From assembly GCA_002731735.1 (NCBI GenBank), contig PCCM01000134.1:1-12038 (forward strand): DNA of 12,038 bases, written 5' to 3'. Position 1 is the first letter of the stretch. The number at the start of each line of letters is the position of its first letter. Under the pieces are notes generated by a model. The model was given only the letters and a program-made list of their open reading frames with translations. It did not search any database and was not told the origin of the DNA. A program made the position numbers and the translations under genes. This DNA comes from Gemmatimonadota bacterium. GTDB lineage: Bacteria > Gemmatimonadota > Gemmatimonadetes > Longimicrobiales > Gaopeijiaceae. Positions 1 to 8,029 of this stretch are shown here, piece by piece.

Positions 1-1658
<1,658 letters not shown>

Positions 1659-1671
1659 GCTCAATGGATTC

Positions 1672-1911
1672 TTACTCCGCTTCGGCCGAGCTTAGACTCG
1701 ATTCGGCCGCGGTTACGCCCAAACCAATAAATTTGTACCAAACACGTTCGTGCAGGTAGTAGAGGAGCATCTTCGTGGGGAACTCGACCGCGCCCACCCC
1801 GACGCCCACGGCCCACTCGCCGGTCCCAACACCCACTATGACCACCGTGGTCGTCGTAGCCACGATTCTCCATGTCATCGTCTTCGCCGCATGCCGTTTC
1901 CATGAAATCAT
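1672..1911 (-). CDS. DUF2061 family small membrane protein
   Basis: This 79-residue protein matches the DUF2061 pattern as I recall it. It opens with a basic stretch, SWKRHAAKTMTWRI, resembling the family's K-[ST]-[IM]-T-W-R motif. A first hydrophobic segment follows (VATTTTVVIVGVGTG, about 17-31), then a second one with the characteristic VEFPTKMLLYYLHERVWYKF (about 42-61), where the family usually has E..SK..LYY.HER.W. The family function is not established; members are predicted two-helix inner-membrane proteins. The chosen ATG at 1911 follows a purine-rich GGACGGGAA. A start further in would lose the basic N terminus. It stands 39 nt after nadD and 13 nt before secA, which suggests one transcript. 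The C-terminal tail (SSLSSAEAE) is short and acidic. Confidence 0.88.
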   Translation of the reverse strand: MISWKRHAAKTMTWRIVATTTTVVIVGVGTGEWAVGVGVGAVEFPTKMLLYYLHERVWYKFIGLGVTAAESSLSSAEAE

Positions 1912-1950
1912 CGGTTCCCGTCCATTCTGATCGTGATTATGGGATCATCA

Positions 1951-2568
1951 CTAGCCGTAGAGATCTTCCCTCTCGATAATCTCAGCCACCGCTTCAGGCA
2001 CGAGATGCCGGTATGGCCGGCCTTCCCGCACCCGCTTCCGGATGCCCGAAGAAGAGACATCTATGGAGGCAACGTCCGCTGCGCACCATACCACGCTGAG
2101 TCGGGGCCGGACCGAAGCGAGCTCGACACCGCCGCGGGGCAACACACATACGTCCGCAAGTTGGACCACTTCCTCTGCCTCGTGCCACTCTGCCAACTCC
2201 GCGAACTGGTCCGAGCCCATGATAAGAACCGGTGCGGCCTCAGGGTGCTCCGAGCGGAGGGCCCGCAGTGTATCGACGGTGTAGGAGGGCCCCTCTCTGA
2301 GGAGCTCGATGTTGCTGGCACTTTGATTCGCACGCCCGTCGATGGCGGCGCGTACCATCTCCATCCGGAGCTCGGGAGACGTGCGCGGGCCCGAAGGCTT
2401 GTGCGGCGGGATCGCTACGGGAATCCAGAGAATCTCGTCGACCGCCCCGGACTCCCGGAGCTCCCGTGTCAGCGTGACGTGGCCGACATGAGGAGGATCG
2501 AACGTACCACCGAACACGCCGAGTCGGACGGGACTTTCCTCATCGGGCCCTACATTACCGGTTGCCAT
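1951..2568 (-). CDS. nadD: Nicotinate-nucleotide adenylyltransferase
   Basis: NadD transfers AMP from ATP to nicotinate mononucleotide, making deamido-NAD in cytoplasmic NAD synthesis. The 205-residue length is normal. The nucleotidyltransferase signature GVFGGTFDPPHVGH lies at about residues 17-30 and holds the HxGH motif (H27-H30). IPPHKP (53-58) and the second ATP-binding motif, here VSSSGIRKRVREG (171-183), corresponding to the family's ISST.IR, are also present. PSYTVDTL (95-101) and GSDQFAEL..WH (118-129) match substrate-binding segments known in NadD. The ATG at 2568 lies inside the last codons of the bamD-like gene, overlapping by 14 nt, and no good Shine-Dalgarno precedes it. Translational coupling to the upstream gene is therefore likely. 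The first 13 residues are a poorly conserved extension, but no later start keeps the conserved core. Confidence 0.95.
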   Translation of the reverse strand: MATGNVGPDEESPVRLGVFGGTFDPPHVGHVTLTRELRESGAVDEILWIPVAIPPHKPSGPRTSPELRMEMVRAAIDGRANQSASNIELLREGPSYTVDTLRALRSEHPEAAPVLIMGSDQFAELAEWHEAEEVVQLADVCVLPRGGVELASVRPRLSVVWCAADVASIDVSSSGIRKRVREGRPYRHLVPEAVAEIIEREDLYG

Positions 2569-3298
2569 CTTCGAGCAGCAGTTGGGCAGGATCCGAATCC
2601 GGGTAGTCCTCGAGGAGCACGTCCCTCGTTGTTTCGGCGTCCCTCTGGTACCCGATCGCGCCGAAGGCCTCGATCATCTGATAGAGTGCCCAGGGGGCCC
2701 ATTCGGTATCCGGATACTCGGTCCACACCGTTTCGAAGTAGAGTAGCGCGGAATCCCAGAGATTTCGCTTGAGGTAGTGGAGTCCGGTGTCGTAATCCTG
2801 CTCCGCAAGTTTGAGATTCATCTCATCGGCTAGCCTCGACGCCGTAAGCCCGATCACCAGCCCAGCGAAGTCCGCCGCCACCTGCCGGCACGAGAGCCTG
2901 GCCTGTCGGGTGAACGTCTGGTCCCTCTCCGGAATGGGCGACAAGGCCGCCAGCGAGCGGCAAATGCCTAACGCCGCGTGTACCGCAACGGTGTCGGCCG
3001 GCCAGCGCTCTATCACCCGCACGTACTGGCCGCGGGATTCGATGTAGAGCTCCTGCTCATACTGGGCGTCGGCGAGTAGCAGCCGGGCTTCGGCGGCGCG
3101 ACTGAATGACGGTGAAAAGAGGACGAAGTCGAAGGCCTCAGCGGCCTCGCTCCACCTCGCTTCCTCCATCTCCTGGACCCCCAAAGCATAGACCTCGTCA
3201 TTGTTGAGCCCGGGGAATGGCAGTGGTCTGCCGCAGGCCGCGAGAAAGAGAGAGGAGGCCACGCAAAAGACCAGGATCTTTCGAACGTCGTTCTTCAT
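2555..3298 (-). CDS. bamD: BamD-like outer membrane assembly lipoprotein
   Basis: The protein has 247 residues, close to E. coli BamD (245). It has a lipoprotein signal peptide: a basic start (MKNDVRK), a hydrophobic core, and the lipobox LAAC with the lipidated cysteine at position 22 followed by glycine. TPR-like helices follow: VYALGVQEMEEARWSEAAEAFDFVL, RAAEARLLLADAQYEQELYIESRGQYVRVI, and near the end HYLKRNLWDSALLYFETVWTEYPDTEWAPWALYQM with an AIGYQRDAETTRDVLLEDYPDS repeat. This layout, with P-D-[ST] turns closing each repeat, is typical of BamD/YfiO, which helps BamA fold outer-membrane proteins. A generic TPR lipoprotein is the alternative. The ATG at 3298 has no clear Shine-Dalgarno, and a -10-like hexamer lies only 8 nt upstream, so the message may be leaderless. 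The gene heads the tight group leading into nadD. Confidence 0.82.
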   Translation of the reverse strand: MKNDVRKILVFCVASSLFLAACGRPLPFPGLNNDEVYALGVQEMEEARWSEAAEAFDFVLFSPSFSRAAEARLLLADAQYEQELYIESRGQYVRVIERWPADTVAVHAALGICRSLAALSPIPERDQTFTRQARLSCRQVAADFAGLVIGLTASRLADEMNLKLAEQDYDTGLHYLKRNLWDSALLYFETVWTEYPDTEWAPWALYQMIEAFGAIGYQRDAETTRDVLLEDYPDSDPAQLLLEDGNR

Positions 3299-3306
3299 GG
3301 GTCTGG

Positions 3307-3337
3307 GTTACACCGCCGAGTTGATCAGGTTCGTCAA
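3307..3337 (-). promoter_or_regulatory. Candidate promoter for the bamD-nadD-secA group
   Basis: On the minus strand TTGACG (3337-3332) is followed after 19 nt by TGTAAC (3312-3307), four of six matches to TATAAT. The -10 box ends 8 nt before the bamD ATG, so transcription would start at about the A of the ATG, fitting the lack of a Shine-Dalgarno. The spacer is long and sigma preferences in this organism are unknown, so this remains weak. The rest of the 103-nt gap between bamD and the broken TPR gene shows no obvious terminator. Confidence 0.3.
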
Positions 3338-3401
3338 AAACAGCCCTAATCGTCGTGGGATCACGGAATGATGGCAATGGGGCGGGAACTGCTGCGGTTT
3401 C

Positions 3402-4206
3402 TTACGAATCCAAGGACGCGAGGTAGGCCTTAATGCGACAGTCGTCGGGGTTCTGCTCGGCACAGAGTTCCCATTCCCGTCGTGCTCCCTCCGTGTCTCC
3501 CATCCGATTCAGCAGGGCGTCCAACCGTACGCGAGCTCCCCCGAACACGGGATTCTTGACCAGGATCTCTTTCAAATGAAGGCAGGCATCGACCCACATG
3601 TCCAGATCCATGTAGGCCTCCGCGAGCTTGAAGCGCAGGTCCAGAAAGTTGGGCCGGATCTCAACGGCAGTCGCGTATTCCCCAGCGGCTTCTTCGGGGC
3701 GATCCGCCGCCGTGTAGAAATCGCCTGTCTTGGCGTGGGCGTTCGCGAGTTGGTTTCCTATGTGCGAGGGGAACGCGCCGGAATCGCGGACGTCCAAAGG
3801 CGCTTGCCTTGTGGAAAGACCCCGAAGCCTCTTTGAAACGACCCAGGTCATTAAGAACGATGGCACGGTTCAGGAGGGCTTCAGCGTAAGTATCGTTGAC
3901 TTTGAGTGCCTCATCGAACTGCTCGAGCGCACCCTCGGCATCCCCCATCATGGCCAAACAAAGCCCCGCCCCATGCCTTACGTCGGCGAAGTTGGGATGG
4001 TCCTCAAGGATCGTACCCAAATGTTGGTGGGCGTTGGCGAAATCGCCCTGCTCCTAAGCGGCTTGAGCGCGTGCCGTCGTTTCTCGAATCGACGGTGGAC
4101 GTTCGGACCCGGGGCCCGTCTCCGGGCGCTCGTAATCGACGTCCTTTCCCTTTTTCTCCTTTTTCTTTCGAGGACTCACGCTCGTCTTTCGCTTTCGGGG
4201 ACTCAC
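3402..4206 (-). pseudogene. TPR-repeat protein gene broken by a nonsense codon and a frameshift
   Basis: Read from a GTG at 4206, 3 nt after the stop of the upstream TPR lipoprotein gene, the frame gives a very basic N terminus (two copies of SPRK[RK]K), a charged linker, and the first helix of a TPR. It meets TAG at 4056-4054 (codon 51). The same frame continues directly as EQGDFANAHQHLGTILEDHP, completing that TPR, then further repeats (LCLAMMGDAEGALEQFDEAL; LNDLGRFKEASGSFHKA). Near 3796-3798 the TPR pattern jumps to the next frame (DVRDSGAFPSHIGNQLANAH, ATAVEIRPNF, LKEILVKNPVFG) and runs to the TAA at 3402. Removing one base there, for example from the TTT run, and reading TAG as a sense codon restores a 267-residue protein with about five or six TPRs. 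TPR proteins scaffold protein complexes; the partner is unknown. Sequencing error can explain one or both lesions. Confidence 0.75.
4165..4206 (-). repeat. 15-bp direct repeat at the start of the broken TPR gene
   Basis: GTGAGTCCCCGAAAG (4206-4192) recurs as GTGAGTCCTCGAAAG (4179-4165), one mismatch, 27 nt apart and in frame. Both copies begin with a possible GTG start, and each encodes [MV]SPRK. An in-frame duplication of a basic, lysine-rich segment is the simplest explanation. The second GTG is an alternative start for the gene. Confidence 0.7.
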
Positions 4207-4209
4207 TTT

Positions 4210-5157
4210 CTAGCAGCCGGTTCCCAGTCCGCCACGCGCCGGTCCCTGGAAGCGGAGCTGGTCGTACCGCCATCGGGCCAAGTCTACAAAGGGGCTCGTA
4301 CCCGTCTGGTCGACACGACCGACTTGGTCGTAGGCATCCATCGCGTCCTGGCACCGGCCCAGATCGGAGAGGATCTCGGCCATCTCGACGTAGGCACTGG
4401 CCTGATCGCTCCGGGGCTCGCCCAGTTCGATCGTGCGCTCAATATGGAAAAGCGCCTCTTCGTCCTCGCCCTCGTCTCGGAGGTCCCGCGCCAAGCGCTG
4501 CGAGCAACTGCCGATCTTCCAATCGACCTCACTACGCTGGTAGCGCGAAATCAGCCTTCGATATTGCTCATAGTAGTGAAGTGCGCGCCGACAATCTCCG
4601 ACCTCGTCGTAAGCCGAACCAGCCTCGAACACCACGTCGGGTAGCGTGTCTTCCTGCATAGCGGCGATCGAGGCCTGATAGTAGGGGAGCGCCTTGGCGT
4701 ACTCGCCGCTCCTGAAGTATTGGCGCGCGAGAGGCAAGGCCATGTCCTGCATGGTGATGCCCGGTCGGAACGACATCGCCGCCTCCATCGCGGACGTGAG
4801 GCCGAAGAGGTCGTCCCGGTCCCGGGCCGCACGGGCCAAACGTACCATGTCGGACACCGCCTGGTCCGCGAAGTCCGGATCCTCCTCCACGGCCCGACCA
4901 TAGAACTCTCCCGCCTCGTCGATGCGGCCCATTTGTGCGTAGGTATGCGCCACACGAGTCAGCGCAGGAGCGTCGTCGGAGCCCCGTCGCACGGCGAGCC
5001 GGTACTCCGCCAGGGCAGCGTCCATGTCACCCCGAGCGGCGGCTTCGTCGCCCCTGAGGATGGAAGATTCGTCTCCGCCATCATCGAAGCAGGCGCTGAG
5101 CAGCACCGACGTTATGGCTAGGCCTGCTAAACGTTTGGCGCGGGCACGGTCGATCAT
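4210..5157 (-). CDS. TPR-repeat lipoprotein
   Basis: From the ATG at 5157 the product has 315 residues. The N terminus is a lipoprotein signal: a basic region (MIDRARAKR), a hydrophobic stretch and lipobox LLSAC with the cysteine at position 23, followed by FDDGGDES. The acidic residues after the cysteine make retention in the inner membrane possible if Lol-type rules apply. The mature part is a run of TPR-like helix pairs: GDEAAARGDMDAALAEYRLAV, TYAQMGRIDEAGEFYGRAVEEDPDF, RQYFRSGEYAKALPYYQASI, SAYDEVGDCRRALHYYEQY and MAEILSDLGRCQDAMDAYDQV. It is probably a periplasm-facing scaffold; no catalytic motif is visible. An in-frame ATG at 5214 would add 19 residues before the signal and is rejected, because lipoprotein signals sit at the extreme N terminus. 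No strong Shine-Dalgarno is seen at 5157. The second, broken TPR gene begins 3 nt after its stop, so the two were probably made as a pair. Confidence 0.87.
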   Translation of the reverse strand: MIDRARAKRLAGLAITSVLLSACFDDGGDESSILRGDEAAARGDMDAALAEYRLAVRRGSDDAPALTRVAHTYAQMGRIDEAGEFYGRAVEEDPDFADQAVSDMVRLARAARDRDDLFGLTSAMEAAMSFRPGITMQDMALPLARQYFRSGEYAKALPYYQASIAAMQEDTLPDVVFEAGSAYDEVGDCRRALHYYEQYRRLISRYQRSEVDWKIGSCSQRLARDLRDEGEDEEALFHIERTIELGEPRSDQASAYVEMAEILSDLGRCQDAMDAYDQVGRVDQTGTSPFVDLARWRYDQLRFQGPARGGLGTGC

Positions 5158-5207
5158 GGAAGTAATGTACAGCAAACATCGGGCCGGCGGGGACGGTTTT
5201 ATGATCG

Positions 5208-5236
5208 TTGACATGCCCCGAGAACGTAATTAGCAA
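5208..5236 (+). promoter_or_regulatory. Candidate promoter for the beta-barrel gene
   Basis: A perfect TTGACA (5208-5213) is followed after 17 nt by TAGCAA (5231-5236), a weak -10 with three of six matches. It would start transcription near 5243, leaving an untranslated leader of about 65 nt before the ATG at 5308. The site lies in the 150-nt divergent gap between the TPR lipoprotein gene and the barrel gene. Only the -35 is convincing. Confidence 0.35.
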
Positions 5237-5259
5237 AGAGTAGCACAAAGTGGTGTTCG

Positions 5260-5274
5260 TCTCCGTTACGGACA
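5260..5274 (+). promoter_or_regulatory. Short palindrome in the leader of the beta-barrel gene
   Basis: TCCGT (5262-5266), one spacer base, ACGGA (5268-5272) form a perfect inverted repeat. After one mismatched pair it extends by GT on the left and AC on the right. It lies 25 nt before the Shine-Dalgarno of the barrel gene and could be a small operator or a weak hairpin. Palindromes of this size also occur by chance. Confidence 0.25.
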
Positions 5275-5307
5275 CGCAGGATTTCCAAAACCAGTCGAGG
5301 ACCACCT

Positions 5308-5822
5308 ATGAAGATGCTCCGTATTTCCTCATTTCCTCTTGCGCACTCTTCCTCTTCGGGCTCGTTGCAGCTTCGCCCGCGCAGGCCCAAGCAAACTCTT
5401 GGGAGTTGGGCCCGTTACTCGGAGTGAACTTCGATGAGGCGTACCTCGGGTCGAAGAATAACGAGCTTCTCATCGGCGGCGTTTCGCGGGTCCACCTCTC
5501 GTCGCTGCCCATCTCATTAAACCCGGGGCTGGAGTTTTATCCCGGCGTGGACAACGGATCCCTGTTCGTCCTGAACTTCGATGTGCAGTACCAATTAGAG
5601 GCTGAAACGGTGAAACCCTATGTCGGAGCGGGCATCTCGTGGGCCAGGTTTGCTCCGGATGGCGGCAGTTCGTCGTCGGATATCGGTCTGAGCTTAAAGG
5701 GCGGGCTCGTGTTCAACCCAGCGAGTAGGACTCGGCCCTACGGCGAGGCGGTTCTGAACTTTTCCGATGGCACCGAAGGCCTGATCGTCAGGGGCGGCGT
5801 CCTCTTTGCGATCGGCAATTAA
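5308..5822 (+). pseudogene. Small outer-membrane beta-barrel protein, frameshifted in its signal peptide (possibly phase-variable)
   Basis: The body of this gene encodes a porin-like barrel: WELGPLLGVNFDEAYLG, GVSRVHLSSLPISLNPGLEF, LFVLNFDVQYQLE, VKPYVGAGISWARF, DIGLSLKGGLVFN, RTRPYGEAVLNF and a C-terminal EGLIVRGGVLFAIGN. Alternating polar and hydrophobic strands with glycine-rich turns suggest a barrel of about eight strands. The best start is ATG AAG ATG at 5308 with GAGG 7 nt upstream. That frame ends at TGA 5425-5427 after 39 codons. The barrel frame, one base off, instead contains the end of a signal peptide (FLFGLVAASPAQAQA, then NSW). An 8-bp direct duplication, ATTTCCTC, at 5323-5338 lies between them. 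Dropping one copy fuses MKMLRISS to CALFLFGLVAASPAQAQA, giving a 168-residue protein with a normal Sec signal. The barrel frame is also open from a GTG at 5250, but that gives an acidic N terminus and has no ribosome site. Function beyond an outer-membrane location is unknown. Confidence 0.75.
5323..5338 (+). repeat. 8-bp tandem duplication inside the signal-peptide codons
   Basis: ATTTCCTC occurs twice back to back (5323-5330 and 5331-5338). Eight is not a multiple of three, so the second copy shifts the frame. With one copy, the ATG at 5308 is in frame with the barrel; with two, as here, it is not. The effect is an on/off switch by copy number, either a mutation, a slipped-strand variant or an assembly artefact. 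Confidence 0.85.
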
Positions 5823-6778
5823 GGCGCCGGTCCACCCAGCCACTCGACGGTCCGGCGGAGGCCTTCAGCCAAGGACACGGTCGATTCGTAACCCATACGT
5901 GTCTGGATCTTGTCCAGGGATGCGAGAGAATCACGCACGTCCCCCTCTCTTGCCGGCCCATTCACGGGCTCCACAGCAGCTCCGGTGGCCTCCTGGATGG
6001 CTTCCCACAAGCGATTGACCGAAATCCGCTCCCCGCAGCCCAGGTTGAAGACCTCGCCGGACACATCCCCTGCATCGGCAGTACACGCCAACAAGTTGGC
6101 GCGCACGGCGTTCTGCACGTAAGTGAAGTCCCGGGTCTGTTCGCCATCTCCGTCGATGGTCGGGCTTTCCCCCGTGAGCGCCTTCGTGATGAAGAGCGGG
6201 ATCACCGCCGAATACTGCGATGCGGGATCCTGCCGGGGACCGAAGATGTTGAAGTAACGCAGCGCCACCGTTTCGAGGCCGAATATGAGGCTGAACACTC
6301 TGCAGTATTGTTCGCCCATCAGCTTGGCGACCGCATAGGGCGAGCGCGGGAGGGTCGGCATGCTCTCGACTTTGGGTAACGTGGGCGTGTCTCCGTAGGC
6401 AGAGCTCGAACCCGCATACACGAACCGTTTCACACCCGCGTCACGCGCGGCGACCAGCATATTCAGCGTCCCCGTCGCACACGCCTCGTGGGAAGCAGCA
6501 GGATCGGCCACACTTCGTGGTACCGACGGTAGCGCCGCCTGATGCAGAACGAAGTCGATCCCCTCGCACACGGATGCGCAGGTCGCCGGATTCGTAATCG
6601 ATCCTTCTATCAGTTCAATGGCGCCTAGGAATTCGGCCAGGTTCTCCCGTCTCCCGGTCGAAAAATTATCGAGGACACGGACGCTCGCCCCTTCCTCGAC
6701 CAGGACTTCCACGATGTTCGAGCCGATGAAGCCGGCACCGCCGGTGACCAGGTAACGAGCCGAGGGGGAGGTCAGCAT
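5819..6778 (-). CDS. NAD-dependent UDP-hexose(amine) 4-epimerase, WbpP-like
   Basis: This 319-residue enzyme belongs to the extended short-chain dehydrogenase family. It has the NAD-binding glycine motif TGGAGFIGS (about 12-20), the acidic D37 after the second strand, HQAALPSVPRSVADP (79-93), the active-site serines SSS (124-126), and the catalytic pair Y148-x3-K152 in SPYAVAK. It also has LRYFNIFGPRQDP and DGDGEQTRDFTYV. The combination of HQAA-PSVPRSV, SPYAV-K and YFN-FG-RQDP resembles WbpP/Gne-type epimerases, which interconvert UDP-GlcNAc and UDP-GalNAc and sometimes UDP-Glc and UDP-Gal. Substrate choice cannot be fixed by eye. Its ATG shares one base with the TGA of the UXS gene (TGATG, 6780-6776), a sign of translational coupling. 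Its stop overlaps the stop of the convergent barrel gene in the palindrome TTAA (5819-5822), with no visible terminator between them. Confidence 0.9.
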   Translation of the reverse strand: MLTSPSARYLVTGGAGFIGSNIVEVLVEEGASVRVLDNFSTGRRENLAEFLGAIELIEGSITNPATCASVCEGIDFVLHQAALPSVPRSVADPAASHEACATGTLNMLVAARDAGVKRFVYAGSSSAYGDTPTLPKVESMPTLPRSPYAVAKLMGEQYCRVFSLIFGLETVALRYFNIFGPRQDPASQYSAVIPLFITKALTGESPTIDGDGEQTRDFTYVQNAVRANLLACTADAGDVSGEVFNLGCGERISVNRLWEAIQEATGAAVEPVNGPAREGDVRDSLASLDKIQTRMGYESTVSLAEGLRRTVEWLGGPAP

Positions 6779-7749
6779 CAGTCCGAGATCAGCGGCCGAG
6801 CCTGTGCGTTCTCCGTCTCCACCAGGTTCCGGAAGTAGGGAACCGTCTTCTTCAGGCCCTCATGGAGCGTTGTCAGCGGCTCCCAACCCAGGATCTCTCT
6901 CGCCACCGAAATGTCGGGGCGGCGCACCTTAGGATCGTCCGCCGGGAGCGGTAACGATTCGATGCCCGACTGTGAGCCCGTCTCCTCGATCACCAACTGG
7001 GCCAACTCCGAGATCGTGAACTCGTGCGGGTTACCGACGTTGGTCGGCTCGATACGGTCCGAGTGGAACAGCCGAAAGATGCCGTCCACCTCATCTTCCA
7101 CGTAACAGAAGGAACGCGTCTGCGAACCGTCACCATAGATCGTGAGCGGCTCGTTGCGGAGCGCCTGCACGATGAAGTTCGAGACGACCCGGCCGTCGGC
7201 GGGACGCATGGATGGTCCGTACGTGTTGAAAATCCGAACGATCCTGGTGTCCACGCCGTGGTAACGGTGATAGGCCATGGTCATGGCTTCAGCAAAACGC
7301 TTGGCCTCGTCGTACACGCCCCGGAGCCCGATCGGATTGACGTTCCCCCAGTAGTCCTCGGTCTGGGGATGGACCTCCGGATCTCCGTACACCTCAGACG
7401 TCGAAGCCAACAGAAAGCGCGCCGACTTCGCCAGAGAAAGCCCGAGCATGTTGTGTGTGCCCAGGCTGCCGACTTTCAGGGTCTGGATGGGGAGCTCGAG
7501 ATAGTCCACGGGACTCGCCGGAGAAGCGAAATGGAGAACGCCGTCCAGCTCCTCACCGACGTAGAGCGGCGTGGAGATGTCGTGGTTCAGAAAGGAAAAA
7601 CCTTCGCGTTCCTGAAGGTTGGTGATGTTTTGGTCGGAACCCGTGATGAAGTTGTCTACGCCGACGACCTCGTACCCCTCGGTCAAGAAACGATCGGCCA
7701 AGTGAGAGCCGAGGAACCCGGCGGCACCGGTGATCAGGACGCGCTGCAC
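6778..7749 (-). CDS. uxs: UDP-glucuronic acid decarboxylase (UDP-xylose synthase)
   Basis: UXS converts UDP-glucuronate to UDP-xylose through a keto intermediate held with bound NAD. The 323-residue protein shows TGAAGFLGSH (7-16), HFASPASPVDY (73-83), the catalytic TSE (117-119) in LASTSEVYGDPEVHPQ, Y146 and K150 in GVYDEAKRFAEA, RIFNTYGPSMRPADGRVVSN, and GDGSQTRSFCYV. HFASPASP-DY and YDEAKRFAEA are diagnostic of this family against other epimerase-like dehydrogenases. Translation appears to start at GTG 7749, one base after the stop of the small coiled-coil gene, and it ends overlapping the epimerase ATG. Its substrate would come from ugd, two genes upstream. The acceptor glycosyltransferases are outside the window. 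Confidence 0.95.
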   Translation of the reverse strand: MQRVLITGAAGFLGSHLADRFLTEGYEVVGVDNFITGSDQNITNLQEREGFSFLNHDISTPLYVGEELDGVLHFASPASPVDYLELPIQTLKVGSLGTHNMLGLSLAKSARFLLASTSEVYGDPEVHPQTEDYWGNVNPIGLRGVYDEAKRFAEAMTMAYHRYHGVDTRIVRIFNTYGPSMRPADGRVVSNFIVQALRNEPLTIYGDGSQTRSFCYVEDEVDGIFRLFHSDRIEPTNVGNPHEFTISELAQLVIEETGSQSGIESLPLPADDPKVRRPDISVAREILGWEPLTTLHEGLKKTVPYFRNLVETENAQARPLISD

Positions 7750-7750
7750 G

Positions 7751-7906
7751 TCAGTCGGCTTCTAGGCGATCGAATCGTTCCTCCACGCTCGTCATCCGGA
7801 GGTCCAGATCCCGGTAGGAGTTTCGGAGGAGGTCTCTGTGCTCCCGAAAGCTGTCGGCAACTTCGGAGCGAAACTTCTCGAGTTCCTGATATTCACTCTT
7901 CGTCAT
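7751..7906 (-). CDS. 51-residue charged, coiled-coil-like small protein
   Basis: This short frame begins MTKSEYQELEKFRSEVADSF and ends MTSVEERFDRLEAD. It has no signal peptide or membrane segment, is rich in Glu, Arg and Asp, and shows hydrophobic residues at heptad-like spacing (Y, L, F, V, F, L, L, Y, L, L, M, V, F, L), so one amphipathic helix or coiled coil is likely. The start at ATG 7906 is chosen because GGGAG precedes it by 5 nt. The frame remains open upstream to an ATG at 7939 and a TTG at 7981, but those additions look arbitrary. The gene lies 123 nt after ugd and one base before the UXS start, so it is probably co-translated with UXS. I do not recognise a family. A partner or regulator of the sugar-nucleotide enzymes is possible but unproven. 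Confidence 0.65.
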   Translation of the reverse strand: MTKSEYQELEKFRSEVADSFREHRDLLRNSYRDLDLRMTSVEERFDRLEAD

Positions 7907-8029
7907 CCGCACTCCCGATCCTCGATGGTCTCGCTCCATGCTACGCCGACGCTTCCGTCCCACACAAGATAGCACAGACAATACGGCAACGAGATGTCAG
8001 GATGGGACCAGTTGGGCCCTGCTCCGCCC

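Noticed and set aside
4054..4056. TAG as a recoded codon (pyrrolysine or suppressor) in the TPR gene
   Set aside because: TAG ends the TPR lipoprotein gene 154 nt upstream, the position is a structural TPR residue, and the gene also has a frameshift, so mutation or error is simpler.
3730..4644. Plus-strand open frame of 304 codons across both TPR genes
   Set aside because: I considered it because the minus-strand TPR gene is broken here, but the minus strand shows repeated TPR motifs while the plus product has no recognisable features.
5158..5214. Longer N terminus for the TPR lipoprotein from the ATG at 5214
   Set aside because: It would place 19 extra residues in front of a complete lipoprotein signal and overlap the -35 of the divergent gene.
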